DNA of 64,000 bases from Ceratorhiza oryzae-sativae (GCA_030998015.1 JARWMV010000024.1:124001-188000); one strand, 5' to 3'. Counted from the first letter of the stretch, positions 35,679 through 48,600 are shown. Numbers and translations: made by a program. Notes: generated by a model from the sequence alone, not told the origin.

Positions 35679-36808
35679 ATGGATAGTGGCAGGATGGTGT
35701 CTGGTAAGCGAGCTGCCAACTCGGACGCGGTGAAAGCAGACCGGCCGCTGGAGATCCGCGAGCTGGAGCCCGAGGAGGAGCGTCTGCTCAAGGAGCTCGA
35801 CAGGGGTATGTCGCCCACGAGCCTTGTCCACAACCCGGTGCTGACACCCCAAAGCCCACACCAGGGCTCAAATTGCCGCAGGTCCCACATTTTTCCCACC
35901 ACTGGACCTCTGAACTAACCGTGCTCGATTCAGACCTCGCCCGCCTCCGGATCCTCCAGCCGCTCTACGAGTCCCGCCGCAAGGTTCTCTCCGAGCAGAA
36001 AAACTTCTGGGGCATTGCACTCGACCAGCATCACGAGATCAGCGATCACATCGATGACCCACAAGACGCCCGGGCATTGACCTACCTCCGAGATCTCTGG
36101 GTCGAGCGTGATCCGAAGAGTACCGCGCATTTACCCTCGAATTCGTATGTTATATTGCTGCTGTCGTCCTCTCTCGTTTCCTGAACACTGCGGCTCTAGC
36201 ACTTTGACGAAAACCCTTACTTTACCAATTCGGTGTTGAAAAAGTCCTACGCGTATTCTCTGCCCCCCGAGACGACGGCCAAGTCTACCACTCCCGACGA
36301 GAACGGCGTCACCGATATCATGGTCGACTTTGACTTTGAGCGTGATATTGAGATTTCGGTATGGCCCCTCCAGAACCGCAGTCGGGCTCCGTTTCTGAAT
36401 CCTACTCGCTCAGGGAACGCGCATCAACTGGAAGGATCCATCAAAAGCATTGACGAAGCTTCGGCCTCGTCCCAACATGGAAGAGTTTGAGAAGCGTTTG
36501 GAGGAAAGCGATGAGCCTCTCACGCTCGATTACGGGAGTTTCTTCCATTTCTTCGAGGAGAACAAGGACGAGTTTGATGTGAGTTTCAATCCGAATATCC
36601 GGGATATGGAATTCACACATGGATGTAGATTGGCCAAACCATTGCCGAAGAGGTGTTCTCCGACCCGATTTCATTCTTCACTGGTGAACATCCCCAGGTA
36701 AGGATGACCCTTTCAATGGCTACCCACCGACTCATGTCGATGTATCTTTAGTCTCGCTCAAATATGGACAGTGAAGACTGGGAGGATGAGGACGATGACG
36801 AAGATTAA
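35679..36808 (+). CDS. SET/NAP1-family histone chaperone (Vps75-like)
   Basis: Nuclear H2A-H2B/H3-H4 chaperone of the nucleosome-assembly-protein family. MDSGRMVSGKRAANSD (an internal Met at 35694 is an equally good start) leads to a long helix (EPEEERLLKELDRDLARLRI) and then NFWGIALDQHHEISDHI. The NAP core FTLEFHFDENPYFTNSVL, the strand VDFDFERDIEIS, GTRINWKDPSKAL, YGSFFHFFEE and DPISFFTGEHPQ follow, and it ends in an acidic tail (EDWEDEDDDED). Six exons give about 270 residues; all introns are GT-AG. Near 36116-36120 one G is missing: AAGGAG would restore the EYRAFTLEF frame. The break is isolated, in a gene expected to be conserved, so it may be a sequencing error. Confidence 0.85.
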
Positions 36809-37084
36809 GAGTTCGAGCGATCGTTATCTAATTATTGGGATTTTTATGCCTCGGATGTAGAACGACAGATTTGCCTCAAAAATGGATCACGACCGCTGGA
36901 GGTGCTGATCTATCGCGTACAGTATGACTCACAGCCAGTACCATGATTTCGTGAAAATGTCTCGACCACGGGTTTCATATCAGGACTGTGATCCTCCGAG
37001 TAATATTGGCGATTGATACATCATGAAAGGCTACACGTTTGTTGACACTTCTTACAGCCTGACTAGCAAACAAAACTAGAAGCC

Positions 37085-38127
37085 TTATGGGCAGAACGTG
37101 AGCGTGTCTGGGTATCGACCTGTTAACGCCTATATAACACTCGATTGATCGCATTCACTCACAATCAGCCCTTTTACCAGAGTCGCAAGTCCACAAAGCG
37201 GTGCCACTCGACTCGTCGTACGCATACACGTACGAGTTCGGGCACGCGTTCTTGAAGTACGAGTAGTACTGCACACCAGATGGAGGACAAGTCGCCGGGG
37301 TGTTGTGCGAGCCAGAGCAGCAGTTGGCCGAGTTTGCTTGGTTTCCATCAAGGTTGGCAAAGCAGGCAGACTATGTTCGGCAGGTTTAGCATGCGCCGAA
37401 CGCATCAGAATGGACCTGCCTTGCATCCGACGGGGAACCCACTCGCGTCAAACGGCCCCTTTAAAGGAGCAGGGCAATTCGGGCCGAGGTCAACCGGGCA
37501 GTCGGCCACGGGACAACCAACGTTGTTGGTAATGCGCATAGGAAGATTGTACCCATCGACGAGCGAAACTATGGGATCGAAACCATGGGTTAGACCCTGT
37601 GTCGAGCTCGAAGCAGTAAAATGAGTCTTGCCATCATAGAAATCACGGTTCCCATCACCCTGCAAAGTCCATTCTGCCACGCTCGCGGGCGGCACGCCTG
37701 TGCCCGTATGGGCGTCGCACAGCAGACCGCCGTTGCAGCCACCGTCTAGGCACGAATTTGGACCAGGGTTGGAGGAGAAATCGCAGTTGCGTCGACCCTA
37801 ATCAATCCGAGTGAGCATCGCTGCCAAATCGATCCAAGAGTGATTTGCATACCCAGATACGCCCGGCCTTCCAGTTGTCAGGGACAGAGAATGTGCGTTT
37901 GGTATATGCGGGTGCTTCCCAACCGGTTTCGATAGACGGGACGGCAGATCCAACGTTCAAATCGGTCTGTATCGGGTTAGATGTTGGAAACAAGCGGTGC
38001 TGACAATGAAACGTACAAAGATGGCGGGCCAGATGGTGAACGGACAGGCATTGTAGACGGTAAAAGTCCGACCGAGCGCGGTCGAAGCCGAAGAAACGAG
38101 GGCTAAAGCGGCAACAGAGGGCTTCAT
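37085..38127 (-). CDS. thaumatin-like protein, secreted (intact copy e)
   Basis: The one intact member of the thaumatin-like group in the window. A signal peptide (MKPSVAALALVSSASTALG) leads to TFTVYNACPFTIWPAIF. The exons then read TDLNVGSAVPSIETGWEA, GRRNCDFSSNPGPNSC, SVAEWTLQGDGNRDFYDG, VSLVDGYNLPMRITNN, CPVADCPVDLGPNCPAPLKG, SACFANLDGNQANSANCC, YFKNACPNSYVYAYDESS and DYTLTFCP. The Cys-rich framework of the osmotin/GH64 fold is complete. About 255 residues in six exons. The intron at 37569-37631 (63 bp) has a GC donor; it is a whole number of codons and open, but the other copies have an intron at the same point. Thaumatin-like proteins bind or hydrolyse beta-glucan at the cell wall; the role here is inferred from the family. 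Confidence 0.92.
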
Positions 38128-38196
38128 TTGTCTAAGCGCACGGGTTAGGGGGCTGGGGGAAGAAACAGCCGGAGATGGTAGCTATGAATACCGTTG

Positions 38197-38204
38197 TATT
38201 TATA
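38197..38204 (-). promoter_or_regulatory. TATA box of thaumatin-like copy e
   Basis: On the minus strand TATAAATA lies 70 bp upstream of the start at 38127. Confidence 0.55.
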
Positions 38205-38987
38205 GTGGGCCGTGGCATATACAACGTACGTCATGCCGAAACCAGGCTGCTGCTGGGAGTTCTCAGTTTCGCAGCTAGAAAGCTGAGAATACAATTGAAG
38301 GCAGAACACATGCACTTTGGGAACCTCTGATGCCGCAGGCTCCATGTGATCGGAATTTGGAAGCACGGTTCGGAAGAAGATGTCTAACCGAGTCGCTTGT
38401 GACCTCGAAATCTAAATGAGCTTGGGGGTTTATGGCTCGTGTGGGCGGCTGGTTGCTAATGGAAAGTTCTTTCGTTGATCTATCCCAGCCGAGGCAACTA
38501 TCACTGCCAAAGAATCAATCGGCGAAATTCTAAATTTCAAGATGGAAACTCGGCTATGCTAAGAGAGAACGTTGAGCCCATATTGAATAATCGTATTTTT
38601 GGGACGGCATTGGCCGAGCCTCGCTTGGATCAGACAACCGAGATGGCCGCGCGACGGTTGATCAAACGGTGTCTTCTGTGCTGAATGGGTGTCTCACATA
38701 CCGTAGAGTAATCTGACGAAGAATCAATGATGGGTTAGGTTATGTTTTATCCAGCTGCATGCGCTTGTGGATATAGTGATAAATGGATACGATGGAAATT
38801 GCAGCAGATGCTCAAATCCCAGCATCTCTCCTGATACAATGTCAGGGGATATGGCGCGTGGGTCGCTGGCATGCTCGGAAAGCCAACGGAATCGGCGCAT
38901 GATCGGCGAAACTTGGAGTGGACGGTCACGTGGGCGTGGCAAGAGGGAGGACGCGCTTGGCAATTTGTGCCTCGGCCTCCGTCGACC
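38205..38987. other. intergenic, no gene seen
   Basis: Divergent promoter region between the thaumatin-like gene (minus) and the vacuolar protease (plus). Frames on either strand look like chance frames. Confidence 0.45.
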
Positions 38988-41900
38988 ATGACAGTGAAGC
39001 GGACGTTGCTGGCGCTTCTGCCCGTGCTTGTCGTCGTCCCGTGGGCGACCGTCAAGCTGCACTACGGTACAGTCGCTCCTCGCCGTCCACGTCCCGCCCA
39101 CTCACGTCGCTGCAGAGCTCCCGGTCCCAGTCGTTGAGCTGTAAGCCGGTTTCCGGTTTTCACGCATCAATTCTAATGTACATGTACAGCACAGACCCTA
39201 AAACCGGTCTCCCTCAGCTCTCCGAGTCTCAGGTGCTGTCCTACGTTCGCGTGCTCAGCGAGGACATCGGCTTTCGCACCGTTGGCACCAAAGAACACGC
39301 CCAAGGGGACGCTTGGCTCCTCGACCAAGTCCAGCAACTCGCTGAAAAATGCAAGCAAGTCATTCAACACACCCCCGAGCGAAAACTCGAATGCGAGGTA
39401 TGGAGGCAACAGGGCAGCGGGACGCATAGGTGCGCCGTCCATATTTCCCACGCATCCTCGCAGCGGATTTTTCTCATGACATTCCAGATTTGATATGATG
39501 GGAAAGAGGGTGTTTAAACATTACGTTGACCTCTCAAACATAATTATGCGCGTATCAGATGGAACGCCTCAGGGCAAGCGCAACGCTGTGCTCGTAAACT
39601 CACATTTGGATAGCACACTACCCTCTCCTGGTGAGTACTTGGGATATGACGCGCTTCTGGGTGACAAGTTTCGAGTTTCTTTAGGCGCGGCTGATGATGC
39701 TATTTCCGTCGGCGTCATGCTCGAGTGCATACGCGTGCTGACCCAGACCCCGACCTGGCAGCCCGTCCATTCAATCATATTCTGTACGAGTCTTACCCTA
39801 GCCATAAAGTCTTTTTCGGCGAACTAATGCCCGAATCTCAGTATTTAATAATGCCGAGGAATCACTTCAAGATGGATCACATCTATACGCCACTCAGCAC
39901 CATACGGCATCCACGTAGGTCCATAATTGCAAACAATTTCTTCTGTGGGTCTGACATTCTTGTAGCGTCCGTGCTATGATCAACCTCGAGGCGGCAGGTT
40001 CCACCGGCCCGGAGCTCTTGTTCCAGGCAACCTCAGAGGAAATGATCCAGGCCTACTCGCATGTCCCTCGGCCGTTTGGAACTGTTCTTGCAAACGACGT
40101 ATTTAGCTCTGGCATCATGATGTCCGAGTGTGTTTGATTGAATATCTCCGCCTTTCTTATATTAATCATATCATAGCACCGACTTCCGACAGTTTCAGGA
40201 ATATCAAAATTTGACTGGCTTAGACGTGCGTTTCCGTTCGTGAATCTTACAGTATAGTCTTGCTAATCGGAAACCGGCCTTGCACAGATGGCTATCGTTG
40301 GAAATTCTTATTTGTATCACACGCGAAGAGATGTCGTAGAAAACATCGAACCTGGGGTTGCTCAGGTAATCCACTCGCTCCCAAGCATACATCCTACTGA
40401 ATCCCAATGTAGCACATGGCAGAAAACACACTCGCCCTTCTGACTCATCTTTCCTCCTCCGAATCTCCACTTCCCACCCTCCAAACCTATGCCCCTCCGA
40501 CAACCGCATACTTTTCCATCCTCTCGCGATTTTTCTATTCCTACACGTTTTCTACAGCACGACAGCTGTATGCAGCGACACTCCTACTTTCCCTCCCTCT
40601 TCTGTCATTTTCACGTCTACAGCTGCAGTTCCTCGTGGGTGTTCCCATGTCGATTGTCTCTGGATTGCTCTCGGCAAACGTCGTTGCGCTGGCAATGAAG
40701 CTTTCAGGAAATGGGATGACCTGGTTTGCGGGCGAGTCTCGCTGCCTCTGGCTATATACTCCCGCTGCCCTCATCGGAATACTCTCATTCCAATCATTCC
40801 TTGCTTCACGCGCGCCAGGCGTCCGCCTTGAGCGACTCTCGCTCCGGTCCATGCACTTTTTCTTCAGTGGTGCTTCCTATCTCGTCCAACTTGCGGGAAT
40901 TGGGAGCGCCGGGTTGCTGTGGTTTGTCAGCTTGTCCACAGGGGCATCGGTCATCATTGATATCGCTCTGGGAGATAATGGAGAGGTGCCGTTGGTCGCG
41001 TATGTTGTTGGGATCATTCCGCCCCTCGCTTTTGGAACAGAGGTTACGGCTTCACTGACGGAAATCTTTGTACCACTAGTGAGTCTTACTCTCTCTCTTT
41101 GCGTTCATCATTCTGAGTAAGCCTTGCCTAGACTGGTCGAATGGGTTCGGTTGGTAGTCAATTTTGGAGGGTTCATCCTCGTACTAACGCTATTTCAGCT
41201 CCCACCCGTCGAAAACATCATCGCGTCCCTTACGGCATTCTCGATGTTTTATACGTTCCCTTACGTGCTACCTCTGGCGCATCGATTCGGTGCGTCCGCC
41301 TTGCGAACATTTGTCCTCGGCATGATCGCATGGTCGGTGATTACATGCGTCGTGTTCTCGACCCCTTTGCTGGATACGTTTGATTCGAAACATCAAAAAC
41401 GGTTCTTTGCTTTGCACACGGAGAATGTGGGTCGCATTTATCCTAATCTTCGGTCGGATGACTCAATTTCCTTGAAAGATTACATCCAAAGAGTACTCGC
41501 TTCAACTGGGAACTGCCGACGCCGCACCTGGATTTGATCATCTTGTTGCAGAGATTGCAGCCGAGTTTGGCGCACCCGGCGCGATCGCGACCAAGAACGT
41601 TATGGACGATTGGAATCCGGACTGGGATATTCTTTACCCGTTTTCTCAGGTGTGTCTCGTTTGATGTCAACATGATGCGAGGTGAAAAGTAACGATTATG
41701 GGGGGGGGGCGCAGTTTGTCGAGTCGTACAAGCTCGCCGTGCCAAAGCCAGAAGGATACGTTTCGAGCTGGACCAACCAGTTTACAGTAAAGGCGTATGG
41801 GGATTTGCTGGATTTGGATAGCCACACCCGACGGCTGACGTTGAAAATATCCCACCCCGGGCTCATTTGGACAGGTGGGTTAGGACGCTATTTCTGCTAT

Positions 41901-42270
41901 CCCAGACTGACCCAGAGGTTTAGTGATCGCTTTTGACGCTTGGGTCGTTAAATGGTCATTGGATGCGGCCCCACCCAACGAATACACAAGACATCATATC
42001 AAAGAAGCGTCGTTCTATGGTACCGACGAGTGGTCCATTGACCTCGAAATCAGGCTTCCAGAGCTCAAGTATGGCGGGGCGCTCCCTCCCGACCTGAATA
42101 TTAATTTCATCGGAATCGAAGAGCGTGGCATGTGGCCGGCCAAACGAAACGATCGGGCTGGGCACGCTATGGACTTGTTTGAAAAGATGGATGGGTGGTT
42201 CGAGGAGAAGAAAAAGGGGGCGATGGATGTGATGCTTCTCGGGTGTGTAGCAGGTGTAGTGTCGATTTGA
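38988..42270 (+). CDS. PFF1: vacuolar membrane protease, M28 family
   Basis: Multi-pass zinc aminopeptidase-like protein of the fungal vacuole (related to animal ERMP1). MTVKRTLLALLPVLVVVPW is the first membrane segment. The M28 domain has the metal ligands in VNSHLDSTLPSPGAADD, LFNNAEESLQDGS and NSYLYHTRRD. Seven to nine hydrophobic segments follow (for example YAATLLLSLPLLSF, VPMSIVSGLLSANVVALAM, VVGIIPPLAFGTEV), then the lumenal C-terminal region ENITSKEYSLQLGTADAAPGF, SYKLAVPKPEGYVSSW and DEWSIDLEIRLPELKYGG to the stop at 42270. At least twelve exons were joined by eye, all GT-AG and in frame, giving about 880 residues. A ten-base G run (41701-41710) lies just before one acceptor. Confidence 0.92.
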
Positions 42271-43653
42271 TGTATGTAGCATACCGCGAAATAATCTCTG
42301 TATCCCACGTCAAGTAACAAGCAATGATCGTGTCTTGTCTACGTCAGGACTAGTCGCTGAGGCAGAGGTAATCGAGTTGGTTCCCAGAGCTCTCGGCAAT
42401 GAGGCAGGGCTGGTTAGAGACAGTTTCAGCTTGTCTGGTCCTCTTTGCTCACGCCCAATGGGATTATTCTCCCCGCTTGGCGGTCCGTTACCCTCTTGTT
42501 TCGCTCAAAGTGTGTCGCCGGACCATGGAGCAGCAACCCTACCCTTAGGATGTGGGGACCTGCGCAATATGGTCTACATCCTTTAGGCTGATGATGCTCG
42601 TTCCGCCAGCATTTGGTCGAAGATCCGTATCAATGGACGCAGCAACTGAAATTACAATCCAGTTTCACGAAGATTGGTCTTTACATGCTGCGAGGCGAGG
42701 CCGGCCATCCTAGGTCGGTTGCTACTTGACGCTAGGATGTGCTGTCTTTTTTTTGGAGCGGGTGCATGGGCTCATTTCAAGTTCATTTATGCAATTTAAG
42801 TCGCTTCTTTTCTACCAAAGTTTGGACAGGTGGTGTGGAGCTCCAGATGATCCGCTTTTTCTTGTGTAGCCTGGGTATCAACAGTTATTTTGTGGGCCAC
42901 GTTTGTGCGCATTTTTGTATAGCTGACACTTATTTTGGGTTACCCCTAAAAAAACAGGATGTTTCTGTCGCACGAATAAATTGCTTATCCGTGACGCTTG
43001 GCTTGTTAAACCCAACGGTGCAGATGCGTTGAGAATAATAGCAGCATTGCAAGTTTCAGCACTGAATGACTAAACAAAGGTTCCAATGCAGGCCTTGAAT
43101 CCATTCCCAAATCGGGCGGGTCACGAGTATTTACAGCAAGCCAGAACAAGACTATGTTCTCAACCAGAATTCACTAACTTGAACATGCCCAAAGCCCCAC
43201 GGAATGTCAGAGAAGGGGCACTTACGAAATATGATTATTTGGTTCAACATGACTAGAAGTTGTTGCTGGTTGCGGTGGTGACCGGTTGAGGTTTTTTCAT
43301 GTGATTCGCAGATCGCCAACCCATAACCAAAAATCACATGTAATATTGCGAAGCTCCTTTAACCGTCCATATACTTGAAAACCAAGTGCATAAAAAGCAA
43401 TACACAAGGTACATAATCGGTACACAGACCAGCCAACAGCACAAAAATTTACCACAGAAAGCCAAAATGGGTATGAACGAGCCCAACTCGTTTGCGAGTG
43501 CACGAGTCGAGAACCTGCGCGCAGAGGGAATCAATGGAGAAAAGACAGGAGGTAGGCCTAAGCCCGCGGGGGACCAACACGGCACCCGAGCCAGAAGAAA
43601 AAAGGGCCGGGAGCACAAACCAAGAAAACGCAGTTCATATCCAACATTCGATT
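42271..43653. other. intergenic, no gene seen
   Basis: About 1.4 kb between convergent genes. Overlapping short frames were found on both strands but no motif, repeat or RNA gene. Confidence 0.5.
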
Positions 43654-45474
43654 TTACATCCCACCATAAATGTCGTCCTCATCCACGATGCTGACAGGAC
43701 GCTTGCCGTTGGCATGCTGAGGTGGCATGGCCTCGCCATTCCCGACTACGACCGTCTTTTCCTCACGAGTGTGAGCGGCTGGGGGCAGGGTAGGCATACC
43801 TGCGACGCTGAGGCGCGTACCAGGTTGTGCGCCCTTGGCGTCGTAGCTCCAATGAGCGTGTTGGGGGTTTGGATCAATAGGTGTGCCGGTTCTGCTCAAC
43901 TGACCATCCTCAAGGCCAAGAGGAGGAAGGGCGGGAGCGGTTGATGCAACTCGCGCCTTGGGCTTTTCCTCAAATGGATTAGACAACGGCATTTCGATGG
44001 GATGAGCGTCATCGCTGACTGCGTAACCGACAGGCGAGTGATCAACGGGTGACATGGGGTGGAAGGAGTCGTTGGTATGACCGTTTGAGTCGCCTTCGAG
44101 CTGACGCGTGATCTCGGCGTACTGCTGAGCCTGGAAGGGAGTCACGCTCTGGACCATGTTACGTTCGTTAGCCATAGGATAGGTGTAACCATCGTGGTGG
44201 GGATGATAACTGTCTGGCGAGTAGGAAACAGGAGACTGTTGCGGGTAGCCCTGGTTGTACATTCCACCGTTGGTCGGCTGACGCGTGAGGAGCGTGGCGC
44301 CGCTTGGACGACGGGTGAGCTCAGATTGGTGATGCTCGGCCGGCGGTGTGTAGGCCGCAAATGCCATCGGGCTGGGATATCCATTGCCAGCAGAAGGGGG
44401 CGCGGAGCCCATTTGGCCAGGATCGAACGAAACAACCTGACCTGGAGCAAATGAGGGAGAAGCCTGGGCGCCATACATGCCATACGTCGCTTTGCGCTCG
44501 ATCATGGTTGGGGGGCGAGGCCCAACGGCAGTGTTGGAGCGAGCAAGAGCAAGCGCGGCCTGAGTCCCGATAACAGGTCGGCCAGCACCAGGAGCCTCGT
44601 CTGGGATCATCATGCTGTTCCTGAGGTAGCTCTGTCGATCAAAGTCGTCGTTGTTGCGATCCTTGCGCTTGTTGTGCATGCGAATGATCCAAGATATGAA
44701 GGCGATCAGGCAGACGATGCCAACCAGAGATCCAGCAATGGCTCCGACGATTGGTCCAACATTGCTCTGGGTCGGAGCCGAGGATGTGGTGGGTTCAGGT
44801 GCTTCGAAGATGGTCGAGTAGACGATACCACCGTTCGAGTTGGTAAACGAGCGGACGGTAGCGGACTTGACCGTTAAAGTTCCTGGTGCAGCACTACTTT
44901 GAGGAACTGAGGCACGGGGCGTGGTTACACGGGCAGGCGGGGTGCTCGTTGTAGTTGGAACGACCTAAATTTAGAGTGTCAACGCGCCATGGACTCAAAA
45001 CAGACAGCGAGGCTTACCAGAGACGACAAGGAGGTTGTCGTGGGAATAGCAGCCGACGTTGTTGGCGCTGTAGACGAGATTGTTGTCACCTCTTGGGTCT
45101 GAGTGGGTATGGTCTGCACTGAAGACGTCTGCTGGACCGGTTCAGATTGTGGTGGTGGTTGGGAGGCGGAAGTCTGAACTGGGTCCGGGGTCGGGGTCGG
45201 GGTGGGTGTGGGATCCGGTGTGGGCGTTGGCGAAGGTGGTGGTGGGGTCACTGCAGCAGGTGGACCGACTATCTCACCAAGGAAAAATCGCAAAAAATCG
45301 CAGAAAATGAGACAAAGGGGCAGGAAAAATAGCAAGAGAATACGCACCAGCAGCGGTCGACGTGGGTTCCGGGTCGCCGCCGCCCAACCAGGTTGGTGAA
45401 AAGCGGGGAAGCAGTCTCTTGACGAGACGTTGGTGATTATTATGGAGCTGCATGGCTTTCAGAGTCGTTGGCAC
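43654..45474 (-). CDS. single-pass membrane protein with Ser/Thr/Pro-rich ectodomain
   Basis: Three exons encode about 520 residues. MPTTLKAMQLHNNHQ (a second Met at 45453 could also start) is followed by a Pro/Thr-rich region of PTPDP-type repeats, a Ser/Thr-rich stretch expected to be O-mannosylated, one transmembrane helix (PIVGAIAGSLVGIVCLIAFI) flanked by a basic stop-transfer (RMHNKRKDR), and a long cytoplasmic tail rich in Pro, Tyr, Gln and Ser that ends DEDDIYGGM. The layout resembles fungal SKG6/Mid2-type cell-surface sensors; no ligand-binding domain is visible. Introns near 44968-45016 and 45264-45346 are GT-AG. The frame is intact. It is on the same strand as the RBR ligase upstream, with about 190 bp between them. 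Confidence 0.8.
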
Positions 45475-45666
45475 AGAAGGGACAGGCTGGGAAAAGAGTG
45501 ACAGGAATTAGGGGGGTGTGGGGGACGAGACGACAAGACGGCGAGGCGGGCGTGAAACAAAATACGAGAAGCACACTTGATAAGGGTCGGGCATATCACG
45601 GGGCCTGAACCCCATGTGTTACATTACATTATTACATACATAGGTGGAGTGATATATGGTATTCAA

Positions 45667-48600
45667 TTATTCCTCGTCGGGAACGTCAAACAGCTTGCAG
45701 TTGGAGAAGTGTTGCATAATCGCCTCGTTTATCTCGGCGCGCACGACAGACTGGATCACCATGCCGCCGCATACATAACAAAAGTGGCTGAAGAAGAGCC
45801 AGTCAGCCCGGCGATTCTCGGATAAACAAACAACTTACGTATTACATGCCGGTGTTGTACACTGCCAAAACCAGCTGCTGAGCCTCGAGCAAGCTAATAT
45901 GTAGATACACTTACAGTCATATGATTGCATCCTTCACTCTTTTCAATCGGCGTCTTGCAGCCTGTGAACTCGTTAGACCAGCCTCGTGATTCATAAATCC
46001 CACTCACCAGGACAGGCCTTCCAGCCTTCGCTTTCCATCAGCCTTGTGAGCTCGGCGCTCCCATCGCACGTATGAGTCTTGCCCTTTTCGATCGTCATTG
46101 AACAAGACTTGCACCATGTGTGATCCTACACCTCGGTCAGCTCCGAATCCAGGTTTTGGACCACTGGATGCTTACGCAGTCTGGCATTGCACATCTAAAC
46201 TCTTTCGTACTCGGATCGTTGTAGTCGTCCCGCGACACCATGTACCTCCTCTCGCAGCTAGCACGTCAGGAACGGTTAGTATTTTTTCATGCTGTGTCGG
46301 TTCCAGACTCACTGGGTGCACTCCAGCTCGAAGGAATACGCCGCGAGTTCAAACTGCTGCCAACGCGCAAACTCTTCCTCGGTAATACCAACGCTCTCCG
46401 CGAGCCAACTGCTCACAATGCCCAGCTCACCCCCGCTATTCCCCTCGGCCGCACACGTTGGGCACAAAATCGGGAACTTGCCGTCAGCAAGTCGAGAACT
46501 GATAAAACCCTTGAGACAGTCTCGTCCAAATCGATGGCCGCATCCTTCGACAATTGCAACATCGACTTCGGGCTCGGTATCTTGGCAGATATCGCAGTGG
46601 AACGTGAGCTCAGGGGCGGACATGGCATCGTCTGGGACTGGAATCGGGGGAGGTTTGGGCGAGAGCGGAGTGGGAACGGTAACAGGGTCAATGGGAGCAC
46701 CAGTAGAGGGAGTCGAGGACCAGAATGGGATGATTCGAGTCGGAAGCGAGGTGATCACCTCCCAAGCGCTACCCGTGCTCGATCGCTGGAGCACTTGCTC
46801 GATCGTGGGTGAGGTAGGCTTAAGAGGCACCTCGTCGTGGTCACCTTTGGCTTGTTCGACTTTCTCGTTCGCTTGCTCGCCATCCCCCTTTAGCTCGTCA
46901 ATCTTGGGGTCTTTCTCCTTCTCCGTCTTTTCCTCAGACCCTTTCTCCTCCTTATCGTCGCCAAACAGCGAACTCTTCTCGTCCGGGGCCAGGACAGTCA
47001 ACGGATCCTTGCCTTCCTCTATCGCCTCCCTTGGCTCTTGACCATGACCTCTCTGTGCACGTTTCCTAGCCTTGCGACGTTCGCGATCCCTCTCTCGCGA
47101 CTCTAATTCTCGAATTCGCGTCTCGAGATCTCGAACCTTGGCCTCCCTCGTTTCCCTCAACCGCCTCTCCCTCAGGTAGGCAGCCTCGCTCCGCCTGAGC
47201 TGCTCGAGCACGGCCTCGACCTCTCTCCTACCCTGGAGCCTCAACGCGCGGGCCTCGAGCTGGGCGTGCAGCATCCCCATGTTCGCGGCGTACACATCCG
47301 GATCCGTCGTGGCAATATGCAAGCCGGTGACGCCCCCTACCGTACGCGCGGGTTGGTTTTCTCCCGCAACAACAAAATGGGCGTCGAACGCAGCGAGAAG
47401 TGCGCCTCCGTCCTGGACGACTTCTTGATCTACAGCAAATAGCTTTTCCAGGTAGCGAGCCGTCTGGTCGATGGAAGCGCTAACGACAAACGCAGAGCCG
47501 GTGGGATGGGTTGGACGGGGATGCGAGTCGAAGATGGCAAATACGTGTTGGGTTGGAGCTGGAGGGGCGGACTGGGAGAATGTTGCTGGAGCGGGGGTTG
47601 GCAGGGCGGCGGGAAAATGGATGATGCTGATGATTTCGGGTGGTCGGGTAATCAAGACGCCGGCTGCGGCCGAGGTTGTGGTTCGAGTGGATTGTAGGAC
47701 GCTGAATGATGTGAGAAAAGCGAGAGTTAAAGCGGATAGCATGAACGCACTTGAGAACTTCCCGAAAGTTTTTCCTGCTCGTCGTACGTTGTTCAGTGCC
47801 AATACAGGTCAAACTACGTTCAAACATGGGCAGCCCGAGCACGTCTTCAACTTCCAAATGGTCATTACTCCTCCAGTGGGGTGCAATGCCCATAACATCC
47901 TATCGTGCGTTCGTCACAGAGGCTCAGGTGGAGTGCTGGGAGACACACCTTGACAAACTCAAGCTTGGTCATGCTGCCGAGCATAACCATCCCGACAGCA
48001 CCAGTGCCGACGACCCCACCGGCCCTAATCGCCTGCTCGAGCTGAAGAGCACATCGTACGGCGTTTAGGCTTGTCAAACCGCATGCGCTCGGCGCTCCGG
48101 CCGAGTACTGAGATGTGCCTGGATAGGTAACCATGCGCTGGGTATGTGGTGGAGTGAGGATCAAGCGGGCGATGTTGGATGTTATTTCGTCCGAGGTTCG
48201 TGGTCGCGAAGGCTGGGGTTGGAGGGGTTGTTGGGTGACTGGAGCCTTGACTTGGGTGCCTGATGTCGAGGGCAAGTTCATCGAGGGCCTCCTTGCCAGC
48301 CGATGTGGCCGCTGTGCATCGGGGGACATGGGGCGATATGGATTCCAATTACGGGGGGTGCTGTCGCTTGTGCTCTGGTGGGGTGGTGGACTGGAGACTG
48401 TCGACGGGCCGGCCGCTGTCTGTGCGGGGGGACTTGTGGCAGGCGGGATGGGCGGGGGTGGCGGAGCGGGCGATGGGGTGGCGCGGGCAGAAGACGAGGA
48501 GGACTGGACGGGAGCAGCCTTTGGGGGCGTCGGCAGCGGATTGGCCGGTTTGGGCACGGGATGTGGCAAAGGGGACGGCGCATGGGCGGGCTGTTTGCCC

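Noticed and set aside
37569..37631. An extra 21-residue coding segment in the intact thaumatin-like gene
   Set aside because: The segment is open, but all paralogs have an intron at exactly this position and it ends in AG with a GC donor, so it is treated as an intron. Retention remains possible.
44142..44573. Open frames on both strands inside the membrane-protein gene
   Set aside because: They lie within a well-supported coding exon of the minus-strand gene and show no independent motifs.
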